Assembly (NCBI GenBank): GCA_035655155.1
Contig: DASRVH010000088.1
Location: 18,665-82,664 of the forward strand
Direction of reading: 5' to 3'
DNA length: 64,000 nt
Source of the DNA: Lentisalinibacter sp035655155
GTDB taxonomy: Bacteria > Pseudomonadota > Gammaproteobacteria > Steroidobacterales > Woeseiaceae
Positions 9,480 to 17,560 of the stretch are shown piece after piece (the first letter of the stretch is position 1; each line of letters opens with the position of its first letter). The notes below the pieces were generated by a model. That model did not search any database. It was not told the origin of the DNA and saw only the letters and a program-made list of their open reading frames with translations. Made by a program: the position numbers and the translations under genes.

Positions 9480-10664
9480 TCAGAAGCCGAGCTGCCGCCC
9501 GGCGAGGTCGTTCAGAATTTCCTCGGTGCCGCCGCCGAGCGCGAAGATGCGCGCCTCGCGCTGGATGCGCTGCACCCGGGTGTCGCCGCGGTAGGCCTCG
9601 CCGCCCAGCACCTGCATGGCCTCGCGGGCGCAGTACTCCAGCGTCGTGGTGGCCTGGACCTTAAGCATGCACAGGTCGGCCACGGGCACCTCGCCGCGCT
9701 CGAAGCGCCAGACGCACTGGTCCAGGAGCGCGTAGCCGGCGCGGATGGTCCGCACCATGGTCACGAGCTTCTGGCGGATGGCCTGGTGGTCGATCAGCCG
9801 CTTGCCGAACGTCTCGCGACGCTGCGCCCACGCGATGGCGTCGGCGGTGGCCACCCGCGCCATCGCCAGCGTCGCGCCGACGCCGCTGAAGCGCTCCGTG
9901 TTGAACTGGTGGGTGAGGCTCGCGAACGCGCGGCCCTCGGGCCCTATCAGGCGCTCGCGAGGTACGCACACGCCGTCGAAGCGGATGCTGCCGTTGGCTG
10001 CGCTGTACCAGGCCAGCCCCGGCACGGGCTGGATGCTGACGCCCGGGCTGTTCGCGTCGATCAGCATCAGGGACAGCCCGCCGAGCCCCTCGCCGGCCGT
10101 GCGGACCACGGTCAGCAGGTAGTCGGCGCGCAGCGCGCCCGAGATCAGGGTCTTCTCGCCGCTCACCACGTAGTGGTCGCCGTCCGGCTCTGCGGCCGTC
10201 ACGAAACGCGACACGTCCGAGCCGCCCACCGGCTCGGTGACCGCGAACGCGGTGCGCTTCTCCCCGGCGAGTACCGGACGCACCACGGCCTCGTGCAGTT
10301 CGGCGCCGCCGAACTCGACCACCGGCGGCAGCGCGATCCAGTGGGTGGCCAGGTCGGCGAAGACGACGCCGGAACCGAGACGATGGAACTCCTCGGCGAA
10401 GATCACCCGGTGATAGAGGTCGGCGGCTTCCTGCCAGCCGCCGAGTTCGGCCGGGAAGCCCATGCCCATGAGGCCGGCCTCGGCCGCCTGCCGGTACAGG
10501 TCGTCCGGGAACGTGCCGGCGGCGTTCCAGGCGTCGATGTGGGGCTCGATGTACGCGGACACGAAGTCGCGCAGGCGCTGCCGCCAGGCCTCGTGTCCGG
10601 CGTTGAGGCCGGGCGCGGGCGGCCTGAGGCCGTCGAAGTCGATGGCGGGCTTCTTTTCCGGCAC
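9480..10664 (-). CDS. Acyl-CoA dehydrogenase family protein
   Basis: 394 residues from a GTG start at 10664 with GGGGGAGC upstream. It shows the standard three-part ACAD build: N-terminal helical domain, a middle beta domain with AFAVTEPVGGSDVSRF and SGEKTLISGA, and a C-terminal helical domain with QRRETFGKRLIDHQAIRQKL and QVLGGEAYRGDTRVQRIQRE. The C-terminal GGGTEEILNDL block corresponds to the usual FAD/dimer motif (…GTSEI…). It is an FAD enzyme that introduces a double bond into acyl-CoA and passes electrons to ETF. The substrate is not evident; the neighbouring acyl-CoA synthetases suggest an unusual carboxylic acid. A palindromic site lies in the promoter (10749-10757). Confidence 0.92.
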   Translation of the reverse strand: MPEKKPAIDFDGLRPPAPGLNAGHEAWRQRLRDFVSAYIEPHIDAWNAAGTFPDDLYRQAAEAGLMGMGFPAELGGWQEAADLYHRVIFAEEFHRLGSGVVFADLATHWIALPPVVEFGGAELHEAVVRPVLAGEKRTAFAVTEPVGGSDVSRFVTAAEPDGDHYVVSGEKTLISGALRADYLLTVVRTAGEGLGGLSLMLIDANSPGVSIQPVPGLAWYSAANGSIRFDGVCVPRERLIGPEGRAFASLTHQFNTERFSGVGATLAMARVATADAIAWAQRRETFGKRLIDHQAIRQKLVTMVRTIRAGYALLDQCVWRFERGEVPVADLCMLKVQATTTLEYCAREAMQVLGGEAYRGDTRVQRIQREARIFALGGGTEEILNDLAGRQLGF

Positions 10665-10740
10665 GACCTTGCTCCCCCTGCAGGTCTCCGCTGCTTGCCG
10701 CCCGGCCGGATTGACGCCGGGCTTGCATCGGACTCGCTTG

Positions 10741-10760
10741 CTTAGTAAGACTTAGTCATA
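10741..10760. promoter_or_regulatory. Candidate operator GACTTAGTC in the ACAD/DUF1295 divergent promoter
   Basis: GACTTAGTC at 10749-10757 is a dyad with arms GACT/AGTC, preceded by a direct CTTAGT repeat (10741-10746 and 10751-10756). A matching GACTGAGTC core occurs between the two acyl-CoA synthetase genes (14817-14825). It is a possible site for a TetR-type repressor; no such regulator is encoded in the window. Confidence 0.4.
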
Positions 10761-10828
10761 ATAGCACAGACTCGGGCGGCCGCCAGCCGGGTCGCCGACA
10801 AATGGGAACCGAACGAGGGGAGAGAGCC

Positions 10829-11623
10829 GTGCCGCAAGAATTCCTGTCGCTGGCGCTGATCAATGCGTCACTCGTACTGGTGCTGATGACGGGCCTGTGG
10901 GGCCTCAGTCTCGCCCTGCGCGATTCCAGCATCGCCGATATCTTCTGGGGCTTCGGCTTCGTGATCATCGTCTGGTTTACCTGGACGATCTCCGACGGCG
11001 TCGAGGCCAGGCGCCTGCTGGTGGCCGTGCTGACCACGCTCTGGGGCCTGCGCCTGGGCATCTATCTCGGCTGGCGCAACTGGGGCAGTGAGGACCCGCG
11101 CTACGCGCGCCTGCGCCAGCACGTGGAATCACAGGGCGGCAACTACGCGCTGCACAGCTTCCTGAACATCTATCTGATGCAGGGCTTCTTCATGTGGCTG
11201 GTTTCGCTCGTGCTCATCTTCTCCCTGTCCATGGACACGCCGGCCGCGCTCGGCTGGCTGGCGTGGGCGGGCGTCGCGCTTTGGGCGGTGGGCATGTTCT
11301 TCGAGGTGGTCGGCGACATCCAGCTCACCCGCTTCCGCGCCGACTCCGCCAACGAGGGCAAGGTCATGGACCGGGGACTGTGGCGCTACACCCGACACCC
11401 GAACTACTTCGGCGAGGCCTGCGTCTGGGTGGGCTTCTTCCTGATCGCGGTCGAGAACCCCTGGGGGCTGGTCACGATCGTGAGTCCGGCGACCATCCTG
11501 TGGGTGCTGACCGGATCGCTGGGCAAGGGGCTGCTGGAGCGCCGCATGGCGAAGAAGCGTCCCGACTTCGAGGACTACAAGCGGCGCACCAGCGGGTTCT
11601 TCCCGCTGCCGCCGAAGAAATGA
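10829..11623 (+). CDS. DUF1295 membrane protein (steroid 5-alpha-reductase-like)
   Basis: 264 residues from GTG 10829, preferred because AGGGGAGAG precedes it; an ATG at 10802 would add nine residues without a clear ribosome site. Several transmembrane helices are visible. The C-terminal half has the DUF1295/steroid-reductase signature: DRGLWRYTRHPNYFGEACVWVGFF and the end block KKRPDFEDYKRRTSGFFP. The family resembles 3-oxo-5-alpha-steroid 4-dehydrogenases and isoprenylcysteine methyltransferases. Bacterial DUF1295 proteins are mostly uncharacterised, and a fatty acyl, sterol or quinone substrate is possible. It is divergent from the ACAD and followed by two SnoaL-type genes. Confidence 0.85.
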   Translation: MPQEFLSLALINASLVLVLMTGLWGLSLALRDSSIADIFWGFGFVIIVWFTWTISDGVEARRLLVAVLTTLWGLRLGIYLGWRNWGSEDPRYARLRQHVESQGGNYALHSFLNIYLMQGFFMWLVSLVLIFSLSMDTPAALGWLAWAGVALWAVGMFFEVVGDIQLTRFRADSANEGKVMDRGLWRYTRHPNYFGEACVWVGFFLIAVENPWGLVTIVSPATILWVLTGSLGKGLLERRMAKKRPDFEDYKRRTSGFFPLPPKK

Positions 11624-11658
11624 GCCGTGAGGCCTGACCGGGAGCAGAGGGAGACACC

Positions 11659-12192
11659 ATGACCACAGAAGAGCGAGACGACCGCATGCAGCGCGTGCTG
11701 GATTACTACGAGATACGAGACGTGCTCGCACGCTACGCCCGCGGCATCGACCGCGCCGACGGGGAACTGCTGAAGAGCTGTTACCACCCGGAAGCCGTCG
11801 AGGAACACGCCGGGCGCTACGACGGCAACGCCCACCAGTACGTGGACGAGGCCATGCCGCGGGTGATGAAGATGGGTGCCATGCAGCACCTGCTCGGCTC
11901 GAGTCACGTGGACGTGGAGGGCGACACGGCCTACGTGGAGACCTACGTCTGGACCTTCATGCGCCAGCACCGGGACGACGGCGACTGGGACACGCTCACC
12001 GGCGGTCGCCTGGTCGACCGCTTCGAGCGTCGCGACGGGGAGTGGAAGATCGCCCACCGCTGGACGGTGTTCGACTTCAACCGGGACATGCCCACCGCCG
12101 AGGGCTGGTGCGGCGGCATGTTCGACTTCAGCCAGAAGGGCGCGCGCCTCGGGCGCAAGGGTCGCGAGGACCCGTCCTACGAGCGGTTCTGA
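11659..12192 (+). CDS. SnoaL-like domain protein (PF13577 type)
   Basis: 177 residues. The N-terminal helix (YYEIRDVLARYARGIDRADGE) followed by LKSCYHPEAVEEH and later GDTAYVETYVWTF and GGRLVDRFERRDGEWKIAHR is the classical pattern of the SnoaL_4/scytalone-dehydratase-like group, often found beside ring-hydroxylating or ketosteroid-degrading enzymes. The Arg-Tyr, Asp and His residues of the usual cavity are present. The reaction is unknown. It is 11 bp upstream of another NTF2-fold gene and 35 bp downstream of the DUF1295 gene, so these three probably form an operon. Confidence 0.82.
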   Translation: MTTEERDDRMQRVLDYYEIRDVLARYARGIDRADGELLKSCYHPEAVEEHAGRYDGNAHQYVDEAMPRVMKMGAMQHLLGSSHVDVEGDTAYVETYVWTFMRQHRDDGDWDTLTGGRLVDRFERRDGEWKIAHRWTVFDFNRDMPTAEGWCGGMFDFSQKGARLGRKGREDPSYERF

Positions 12193-12203
12193 GGAGACCG
12201 GAC

Positions 12204-12572
12204 ATGCTGATAGACAAAGTGCACGATTTGATCGAAGCCTGGAAGCGCCAGGACGTGGAGGCAGTGCTCGCCATGCTGGACGACGATGTGGTCTACCACT
12301 ACCACGTGGGCTCGCCGCCGCTGGAGGGTCGGGAAAAGGTGCGCAGGTTCCTGGAGCGCTTCGGCAAGGGCCAGGAGGACATCCGCTGGCGCATCGACAA
12401 CCATGCCGAGAACGGCGACCTGCTGCTGGTGGAGGGGCGCGACATCTATCGCAAGGGCGGCGTCGAGATCGACCTGCCCTACATGGGCATCTTCCGCTTC
12501 CGCGACGGCAGGATCCTGGAGTGGCGCGACCACTTCGACATGGGCGAGCTGAAAAAGCAGATGGACGGCTAA
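12204..12572 (+). CDS. NTF2-fold protein, limonene-epoxide-hydrolase-like paralogue
   Basis: 122 residues from ATG 12204 with GAGGAGA 8 bp upstream. It contains YHYHVGSPPLEG, WRIDNH, VEGRDIY and PYMGIFRFRDGRILEWRDHF. In limonene-1,2-epoxide hydrolase the active site uses Arg-x-Asp plus a second Asp in the WRDYFD block. Here the last Asp and a central Asp (GRD) seem kept, while the Arg aligns with Gly; this alignment was made by eye. It is a paralogue of the 9057-9437 product, placed on the opposite strand about 3 kb away. Function is unassigned. Confidence 0.78.
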   Translation: MLIDKVHDLIEAWKRQDVEAVLAMLDDDVVYHYHVGSPPLEGREKVRRFLERFGKGQEDIRWRIDNHAENGDLLLVEGRDIYRKGGVEIDLPYMGIFRFRDGRILEWRDHFDMGELKKQMDG

Positions 12573-12575
12573 CGT

Positions 12576-12597
12576 GTAGGAGGGCCTTCAGGCCCGA
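12576..12597 (+). repeat. REP palindrome, copy E
   Basis: 22-bp GTAG-headed element with the GGGCCT/AGGCCC stem, beginning 3 bp after the TAA of the NTF2-fold gene. Confidence 0.85.
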
Positions 12598-12617
12598 TCC
12601 GGCTTTCTTTTGGCGTT

Positions 12618-12793
12618 GGCCCGCCATCGGGTGGATAAGGGTCGCGGGGTCGTCCTGAATGCAGCACGGCCTCGATGGGCATGTAGGAGGGGCTTCAGCC
12701 CCGATCTGCGCCTGGGGTGGCCGAGCGCTGATCGGGGCTGAAGCCCCTCCTACATGAGCGTCCCCGCAACCCTTATCCACCCGCTAACGGGCC
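12618..12793. repeat. Nested 176-bp composite palindrome with a REP pair at its core
   Basis: Outer arms of 32 bp, 12618-12649 and 12762-12793, are inverted repeats with 4 mismatches; the inner 21 bp, around GGGTGGATAAGGG, have one. Inside lies a perfect 26-bp inverted repeat, 12681-12706 and 12730-12755, formed by REP copies F and G of the GGGGCT/AGCCCC subtype. The layout is like a non-autonomous mobile unit (MITE or BIME) or a very stable bidirectional RNA hairpin. No target-site duplication was identified and no transposase is near. Confidence 0.8.
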
Positions 12794-12814
12794 CGTAGCC
12801 GATAGGCCTGGCAA

Positions 12815-12837
12815 CAGTCAGCAGGCATTGCTGACTG
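12815..12837. repeat. Perfect 9-bp hairpin
   Basis: CAGTCAGCA (12815-12823) and TGCTGACTG (12829-12837) with a 5-base loop. No T-run follows on either strand, so a simple terminator is not indicated. Confidence 0.6.
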
Positions 12838-12873
12838 GCAGCGCCTTCACGCCACCTCGAGCGCGGCCGTCAT

Positions 12874-12927
12874 GCGGGGGCATCCATCGCCGCAACCTTT
12901 TGTCGGGAGCAAGATGGATACCCCCGC
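12874..12927. repeat. 15-bp inverted repeat with 24-base loop
   Basis: GCGGGGGCATCCATC at 12874-12888 pairs with 12913-12927 with one mismatch. It lies between the composite palindrome and REP copy H and may belong to the same inserted material. Confidence 0.6.
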
Positions 12928-12965
12928 AGGGCGGCCACAATAGAACGGGGGTCTGGCGGGCCGGG

Positions 12966-12987
12966 TCGGGCCTGAAGGCCCTCCTAC
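12966..12987 (-). repeat. REP palindrome, copy H
   Basis: 22-bp element read on the minus strand. The TAG of its GTAG head is the stop codon (12984-12986) of the acyl-CoA synthetase gene. Confidence 0.85.
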
Positions 12988-14675
12988 ATGGACAGGTCGC
13001 GCCTCAGCACCTTGCCCAGCGGATTGCGCGGCAGCGCCTCCATGACCACCATCTCCTGGGGCCACTTGTAGGAGGCCACCTGCAGGCTCTTCAGGTGTTC
13101 GACGACGTCGTCCAGGGTGATGCTCTCGCCCGGCTTCGGCACGACGGCCGCGCAGACCTTCTCGCCCAGCACCTCGTCGGGGATGCCGAATACGGCCGCT
13201 TCCTGCAGGGCCGGGTGGCTCTCCACCAGAGAGTCCAGCTCCGCCGGCGAGATATTCATGCCGCCGCGGATGATCAGTTCCTTCACCCGGCCGATGAAAC
13301 GGTAGCGGCGCGGGATCGGTTCGCCGTCGTCCACGATCTCGAACAGGTCGCCGGAATGATAGAAGCCGTCGGCGTCGATCACCTCGGCATTCAGTTCGTC
13401 GTCCTGCCAGTAGCCGTCGAAGCGCATCGCGCCGTCGAAACACAGTTCGCCGGGCCGCTCGGGCTCGGTGATGACCTCGCCGGTCTCCGGATCCTTCAGG
13501 CAGGTGATGATCTTCTTCTGGAACTGCGACGGCCACTCCAGCCCCTCCACGCCGAAGCGGGGGAAGTACAGTGCGCGGTCCTCCGGGTCCGGGAAGTCCT
13601 CGGCGGTGCTGAACAGCGAGCAGCCCTCGTTGGAGCCGAAGATATTGATCACCACGATGCCGTGCTGCTCCTGCCAGCCCTTCACCATCCAGGGCGCGAG
13701 CGGCGCGGAGCCCGAGCCGATGCAGCGCAGGTGGCTGATGTCGGTCTTCGCCAGCAGGTCCTCGTTCTTCAGCAGCAGGTTCAGGATGGCGGGCGGGGCC
13801 ACCGTGTAGTTGATCTTCTCCTCGGCCATCTGGCGCAGGAACACCGGCAGGTCGAAGGGGTGATGCTGCACCAGCTTGCCGCGGGTCATGAGCCAGGGCA
13901 TGACCATGCCGCCGAGGGAGGCGATGTTGACCATCGGGAAGGGATTCAGGATGTTCTCGCCCTCCTGCAGCTGGCCGCACTCGCTGCAGGACTCGCCGTT
14001 CACTACCCAGTGGGCGTGGTGGCGGGGCACGCCCTTCGGCCGCGACTCGGTGCCCGACGTCCAGCACAGCGTGAGGGTCTCGTGGGGGTCGATCTCCAGC
14101 TCTTCGAGATAGGCCCGCAAGGGCTCCGGGTCGGCGGCGGCGAGCCGCTCCAGGGAGAGATCCGTGGGGTCGGCCTCCTGTTCGCGCCACACCAGCAGGT
14201 GACGCAGCCGGTCGAACTCCGGCACCAGCGCCTCGGCGCGGGCGGCGGGCTCGGTGTCCTTGAACCGGGGCACCGTCATGAAGGCGCTGGCGCCGGACTT
14301 GCCCAGGATGTAGCGTAACTCGTGTTCGCGGAACTGCATCGCGACCGGGCAGAAGACGAGGCCGAGGCGCGCGCAGGCGAGGAACGCCACCACGCCCTCC
14401 ACCGTATTCGGCAGCTGCGTGGCCAGCACGTCGTCCTTGCGCAGGCCGAGTGCCAGCAGCCGGCTGGCCAGTCCGTCCACCAGCCGGTCCAACTCGGCAA
14501 ACGTATAGCGCTGCTGGGTGCCGCCGGTCAGCTCCTCCTTGTTCGGCGGGTCCACCACGGCTCCCTCGCCGCCGGCCCGGGCCACGGCGTCGCGGAATAC
14601 GTCGTCCACGGTGGTCTGTCCCCACCATCCCCGCTGCTGGTACTCGGCGATCCGCTCCGGTGAACTCTGGATCAT
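12984..14675 (-). CDS. AMP-binding acyl-CoA synthetase (cyclohexanecarboxylate/aryl-CoA ligase-like)
   Basis: 563 residues, a class I adenylate-forming enzyme that activates a carboxylic acid to acyl-AMP and then acyl-CoA. The P-loop-like motif WTSGTESRPKGVPR is near residue 210, INIFGSNEG is the A5-type motif near 345, HSGDLFEI near 440, RVKELIIRGGMNISPAELD the hinge/A8 region, and the catalytic Lys is in NPLGKVLRRDL near the C-terminus. A good ribosome site (GAGAGG) precedes ATG 14675. It diverges from a second adenylating enzyme across a 196-bp promoter region. The substrate is unknown; the ACAD and SDR neighbours suggest stepwise degradation of a cyclic or branched acid. Confidence 0.9.
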   Translation of the reverse strand: MIQSSPERIAEYQQRGWWGQTTVDDVFRDAVARAGGEGAVVDPPNKEELTGGTQQRYTFAELDRLVDGLASRLLALGLRKDDVLATQLPNTVEGVVAFLACARLGLVFCPVAMQFREHELRYILGKSGASAFMTVPRFKDTEPAARAEALVPEFDRLRHLLVWREQEADPTDLSLERLAAADPEPLRAYLEELEIDPHETLTLCWTSGTESRPKGVPRHHAHWVVNGESCSECGQLQEGENILNPFPMVNIASLGGMVMPWLMTRGKLVQHHPFDLPVFLRQMAEEKINYTVAPPAILNLLLKNEDLLAKTDISHLRCIGSGSAPLAPWMVKGWQEQHGIVVINIFGSNEGCSLFSTAEDFPDPEDRALYFPRFGVEGLEWPSQFQKKIITCLKDPETGEVITEPERPGELCFDGAMRFDGYWQDDELNAEVIDADGFYHSGDLFEIVDDGEPIPRRYRFIGRVKELIIRGGMNISPAELDSLVESHPALQEAAVFGIPDEVLGEKVCAAVVPKPGESITLDDVVEHLKSLQVASYKWPQEMVVMEALPRNPLGKVLRRDLSM

Positions 14676-14871
14676 CTGCTTTCGCCTCTCTCCGGTCTGG
14701 GTTCCGACAACGGCTCCAAGTATAGAGTCATGTTATGCAAGCGACCATAGCAGTTCGCGGTCGTCGCCTGTCGCGAAGCTCGTCCGCGCAGGCGGCCATT
14801 GTCACTTGCATTATTCGACTGAGTCGGTAAGGATCGGGCCATCGACCGATAGCGCCGAGGACACTGTTTCC
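14676..14871. promoter_or_regulatory. Divergent promoter of two acyl-CoA synthetase genes with palindromic operator
   Basis: 196 bp. The perfect 11-bp palindrome CGACTGAGTCG at 14816-14826 shares the GACTNAGTC core with the site upstream of the ACAD gene. A single regulator probably controls both directions. Confidence 0.45.
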
Positions 14872-16725
14872 ATGACCGATTTTCGTACCGCCCCGTTCCG
14901 GGAAGTCGCCTTCCCTTCGGCCCGCATGGCAGTGGAGGAACGCGCCGACGGCACGCTGATCGTGACGCCCGCGACCGGGCTCGAGCCCTACGTGCCCAAC
15001 CTGCTGCTCGAACTCGAGCGCCAGGCCGGGGAGCGCCCCGAGCAGCCCTACCTGATGGAGAGAGAAGGCGGCGACGGGGGCTGGATGGCCCAGACCTACC
15101 AGGAGACCCGGCGCGACGCCCACGCGGTCGCCCAGTGGCTGCTGGACAACGGGGTGGGCCCGGACCGCTCCCTGCTGATCCTGTCCGGCAATTCCATCCG
15201 TCACGCGGTCTTCAAGTACGGCGCCATGGCCGTGGGCGTCCCGGTCTGCCCGGTGAGCGTGAACTATGCGCTCATGGGCGGCGGCGACTACGGACGCCTG
15301 AAGCACGTGCTGGAGCTGGTCAGGCCGGCCGTCGTGTTCGCCGAGCAGACGCCGCTGTACAAGGCCGCCCTCGAGGCGGTGGATTTCGGCGACGCCATCG
15401 TCGTCACCGAGGAGCCGGAGCTGCTCGAGCGCCCCGCCGTCGCCATCTCCGAGGTGCTCGCGTTGCGGGCCGGCCCCGAGGTGCGGGACTCCATCGAAGC
15501 ACTGGACCCGGACGCACCGGCGGTCTACATGCTCACCTCCGGGTCCACCAGCCTGCCAAAGGCGGTGGTGCAGACCCAGCGCATGCTGGGGGCCAACCTG
15601 GCCCAGGCGAAGCAGGTCCTGGGCGAGACGGCCGGCTGGAAGGACGTGATGCTCGACTGGCTGCCCTGGAACCATGTCTCCGGGACGTCGAGCAAGTTCG
15701 GGGTGATGATCGCCGGCGGCACCTTATATATCGACGGCGGGCGTCCGCTGCCGGGGCAGTTCGACCTGACCATTCGCAACCTGAAGGACGTCCCGGTCAG
15801 TTTCTTCACCAACGTGCCGGCCGGCTACGCCATGCTGGCCGATGCGCTGGAGCGCGACGACGAGCTCCGCGAGACCTTCTTCTCCAAACTGCGGCTGGCG
15901 TTGTACGGCGGCGCCGGCCTGCCCCAGGCGCTGTACGACCGGCTGCAGGAACTGGCCGTGCGCACGACCGGCAAGCGGGTCTTCTTCACGACCGGCTACG
16001 GGGCCACCGAGACGACCTCCGGCTGCATGGCCATCTATTTCGATACGGAAGAGGTGGGCATCGGCCTGCCGATGCCGGGGCTGACCATCAAGCTGGTGCC
16101 CCAGGACGAGCGCTACGAGATCCGCATGAAGGGCCCGATGATCACGCCGGGCTACCTGCACATGCCGGAGAAGAACGCCGAGATCTTCGACGACGAAGGA
16201 TACTTCCTGATCGGGGACGCGGCGCAGTTCAATGAACCCGGCGATATCGAGCGCGGCCTGAAGTTCGCGGGTCGGCTGGCCGAGGAATTCAAGCTCGCCA
16301 ACGGCACCTGGGTCTCCGCCGGCAACCTGCGGGCGGCCGTGGTGCAGGCCTGCTCGCCGCTGGTGAGCGACGTGCTGGTGTGCGGGCTCAACCGGGACTA
16401 CGTGGCCGTGCTGGCCTGGCCGAACCGGGCCGGCGTCGAGCAGGTGCTGGGCGGAGAGGCGCCGGCTAACGCCGGGGAGCTGGCCACCGAGCCCGCCGTG
16501 CGCGAGCGCATCTTGCAGGCGCTGGATGCGCACAACCGGGCCCATCCGGGCTCCAGCACCCGCATCCGTCGTTTCGCCTTCCTGGACGAGCCGCCGAGCA
16601 TCGACGGGCACGAACTGTCGGACAAGGGCACGGTGAATCAGTCCGTGGCGCTGCGGCGACGGGCGGCCGACGTGGAACGTCTGTATGCGGCGTCGCCCGG
16701 AGAGGACGTGATCGTCCTGGAGTGA
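14872..16725 (+). CDS. AMP-binding acid--CoA ligase (feruloyl-CoA synthetase-like)
   Basis: 617 residues from ATG 14872. Adenylation motifs: VYMLTSGSTSLPKAVVQTQRM (A3) near residue 225, TTGYGATETTSG (A5) near 375, YFLIGDAAQF (A7) near 445 and a C-terminal GHELSDKGTVNQSVALRRR in place of the usual A10 Lys motif. The long N-terminus, DWLPWNHVSGT and the C-terminal SDKGTVNQ block are typical of feruloyl-CoA synthetase-type enzymes that activate phenylpropanoid or other aromatic acids. This is family-level inference; no enoyl-CoA hydratase/vanillin gene is nearby. It is followed by an SDR gene 76 bp downstream on the same strand. Confidence 0.87.
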   Translation: MTDFRTAPFREVAFPSARMAVEERADGTLIVTPATGLEPYVPNLLLELERQAGERPEQPYLMEREGGDGGWMAQTYQETRRDAHAVAQWLLDNGVGPDRSLLILSGNSIRHAVFKYGAMAVGVPVCPVSVNYALMGGGDYGRLKHVLELVRPAVVFAEQTPLYKAALEAVDFGDAIVVTEEPELLERPAVAISEVLALRAGPEVRDSIEALDPDAPAVYMLTSGSTSLPKAVVQTQRMLGANLAQAKQVLGETAGWKDVMLDWLPWNHVSGTSSKFGVMIAGGTLYIDGGRPLPGQFDLTIRNLKDVPVSFFTNVPAGYAMLADALERDDELRETFFSKLRLALYGGAGLPQALYDRLQELAVRTTGKRVFFTTGYGATETTSGCMAIYFDTEEVGIGLPMPGLTIKLVPQDERYEIRMKGPMITPGYLHMPEKNAEIFDDEGYFLIGDAAQFNEPGDIERGLKFAGRLAEEFKLANGTWVSAGNLRAAVVQACSPLVSDVLVCGLNRDYVAVLAWPNRAGVEQVLGGEAPANAGELATEPAVRERILQALDAHNRAHPGSSTRIRRFAFLDEPPSIDGHELSDKGTVNQSVALRRRAADVERLYAASPGEDVIVLE

Positions 16726-16801
16726 CTCGGACGGCTGCCGCGGATCGCCGACGCAGCCGGCAGCGTGTAGCGATTCTGGCGCACTGGAGAGGGGAGAGAC
16801 T

Positions 16802-17560
16802 ATGGATATCGAGGGCGCGACTGCGATCGTCACCGGCGGCAACCGGGGCATCGGCGAGGGTTTCGTGCGGGCGCTGCTGGAGGCGGGCGCGGCCAGGGTC
16901 TACGTGGGAGCCCGCGATCCCGCCGCGGCCGCGCATCTGGCGGACGAATTCGGCGATCGCGCGGTGCCGGTCGCCCTGGACGTCACTGACGAAGCGCAGG
17001 TTGCGGCGGCGGCCGCGGAATGTACGGATGTCGCCATCGTCGTCAACAACGCCGGCGTATTCGCGGGCCGGCTGCTGATCGGCGCCGACGACATGAGCGG
17101 CGCCCGCCAGGAGATGGAAGTGAACTACTTCGGCACGCTGGCCATGTGCCGTGCGTTCGCGCCGGTGCTCGCCGCGAACGGCGGCGGCGCCATCGTCAAC
17201 GTGCTGTCGGCGGCGGCGCTCACCAATATCCCGAACATGGGCGGCTACGGGCCGTCGAAGACCGCGACGCGATTCCTGTCCGCGGGTGTGCGCGCAGAGC
17301 TGGCCGACCAGGGTACCCAGGTCACGGCGCTGATCGTCGGCTCGGTGGATACCCGCATGGCCGCCCACGTTGCGGGACAGAAGGAGCAGCCCCTCGATAT
17401 CGGGCGTGCCGGCGTCAAGGCCATCCGCAGGAACATCGACGAGATGGATACCGACTGGATGGCGACCAGCGTCCGGGCCCGTATCGCGATGGACCCGAAG
17501 GGCTACGAACGCGGCCTCGCGAAGCTCCTGAAGGCCGACCGGCTCAGCACCGGAAAATAG
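16802..17560 (+). CDS. Short-chain dehydrogenase/reductase
   Basis: 252 residues with the classical SDR layout: TGGNRGIGEGF nucleotide-binding loop at residues 11-21, NNAGVF near 82, a catalytic Ser region NVLSAAAL near 135, and YGPSKTA (YxxxK) near 150. There is no acidic residue after the second strand of the Rossmann fold (VYVGARDP), which favours NADP(H), although this is only a rule of thumb. A strong GGAGAGGGGAGAG precedes the ATG. It probably acts with the upstream acyl-CoA ligase. Confidence 0.88.
   Translation: MDIEGATAIVTGGNRGIGEGFVRALLEAGAARVYVGARDPAAAAHLADEFGDRAVPVALDVTDEAQVAAAAAECTDVAIVVNNAGVFAGRLLIGADDMSGARQEMEVNYFGTLAMCRAFAPVLAANGGGAIVNVLSAAALTNIPNMGGYGPSKTATRFLSAGVRAELADQGTQVTALIVGSVDTRMAAHVAGQKEQPLDIGRAGVKAIRRNIDEMDTDWMATSVRARIAMDPKGYERGLAKLLKADRLSTGK

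Larger units (their letters stand above)
12573..12983. other. Gene-free stretch filled with palindromic elements
   Basis: 411 bp without a gene between the convergent SnoaL and acyl-CoA synthetase genes. It holds REP copy E, a nested composite palindrome, two further hairpins and REP copy H, each listed separately. Little sequence remains unaccounted for. Confidence 0.85.

Noticed and set aside
12815..12837. Rho-independent terminator
   Set aside because: Perfect stem but no T-run on either side.
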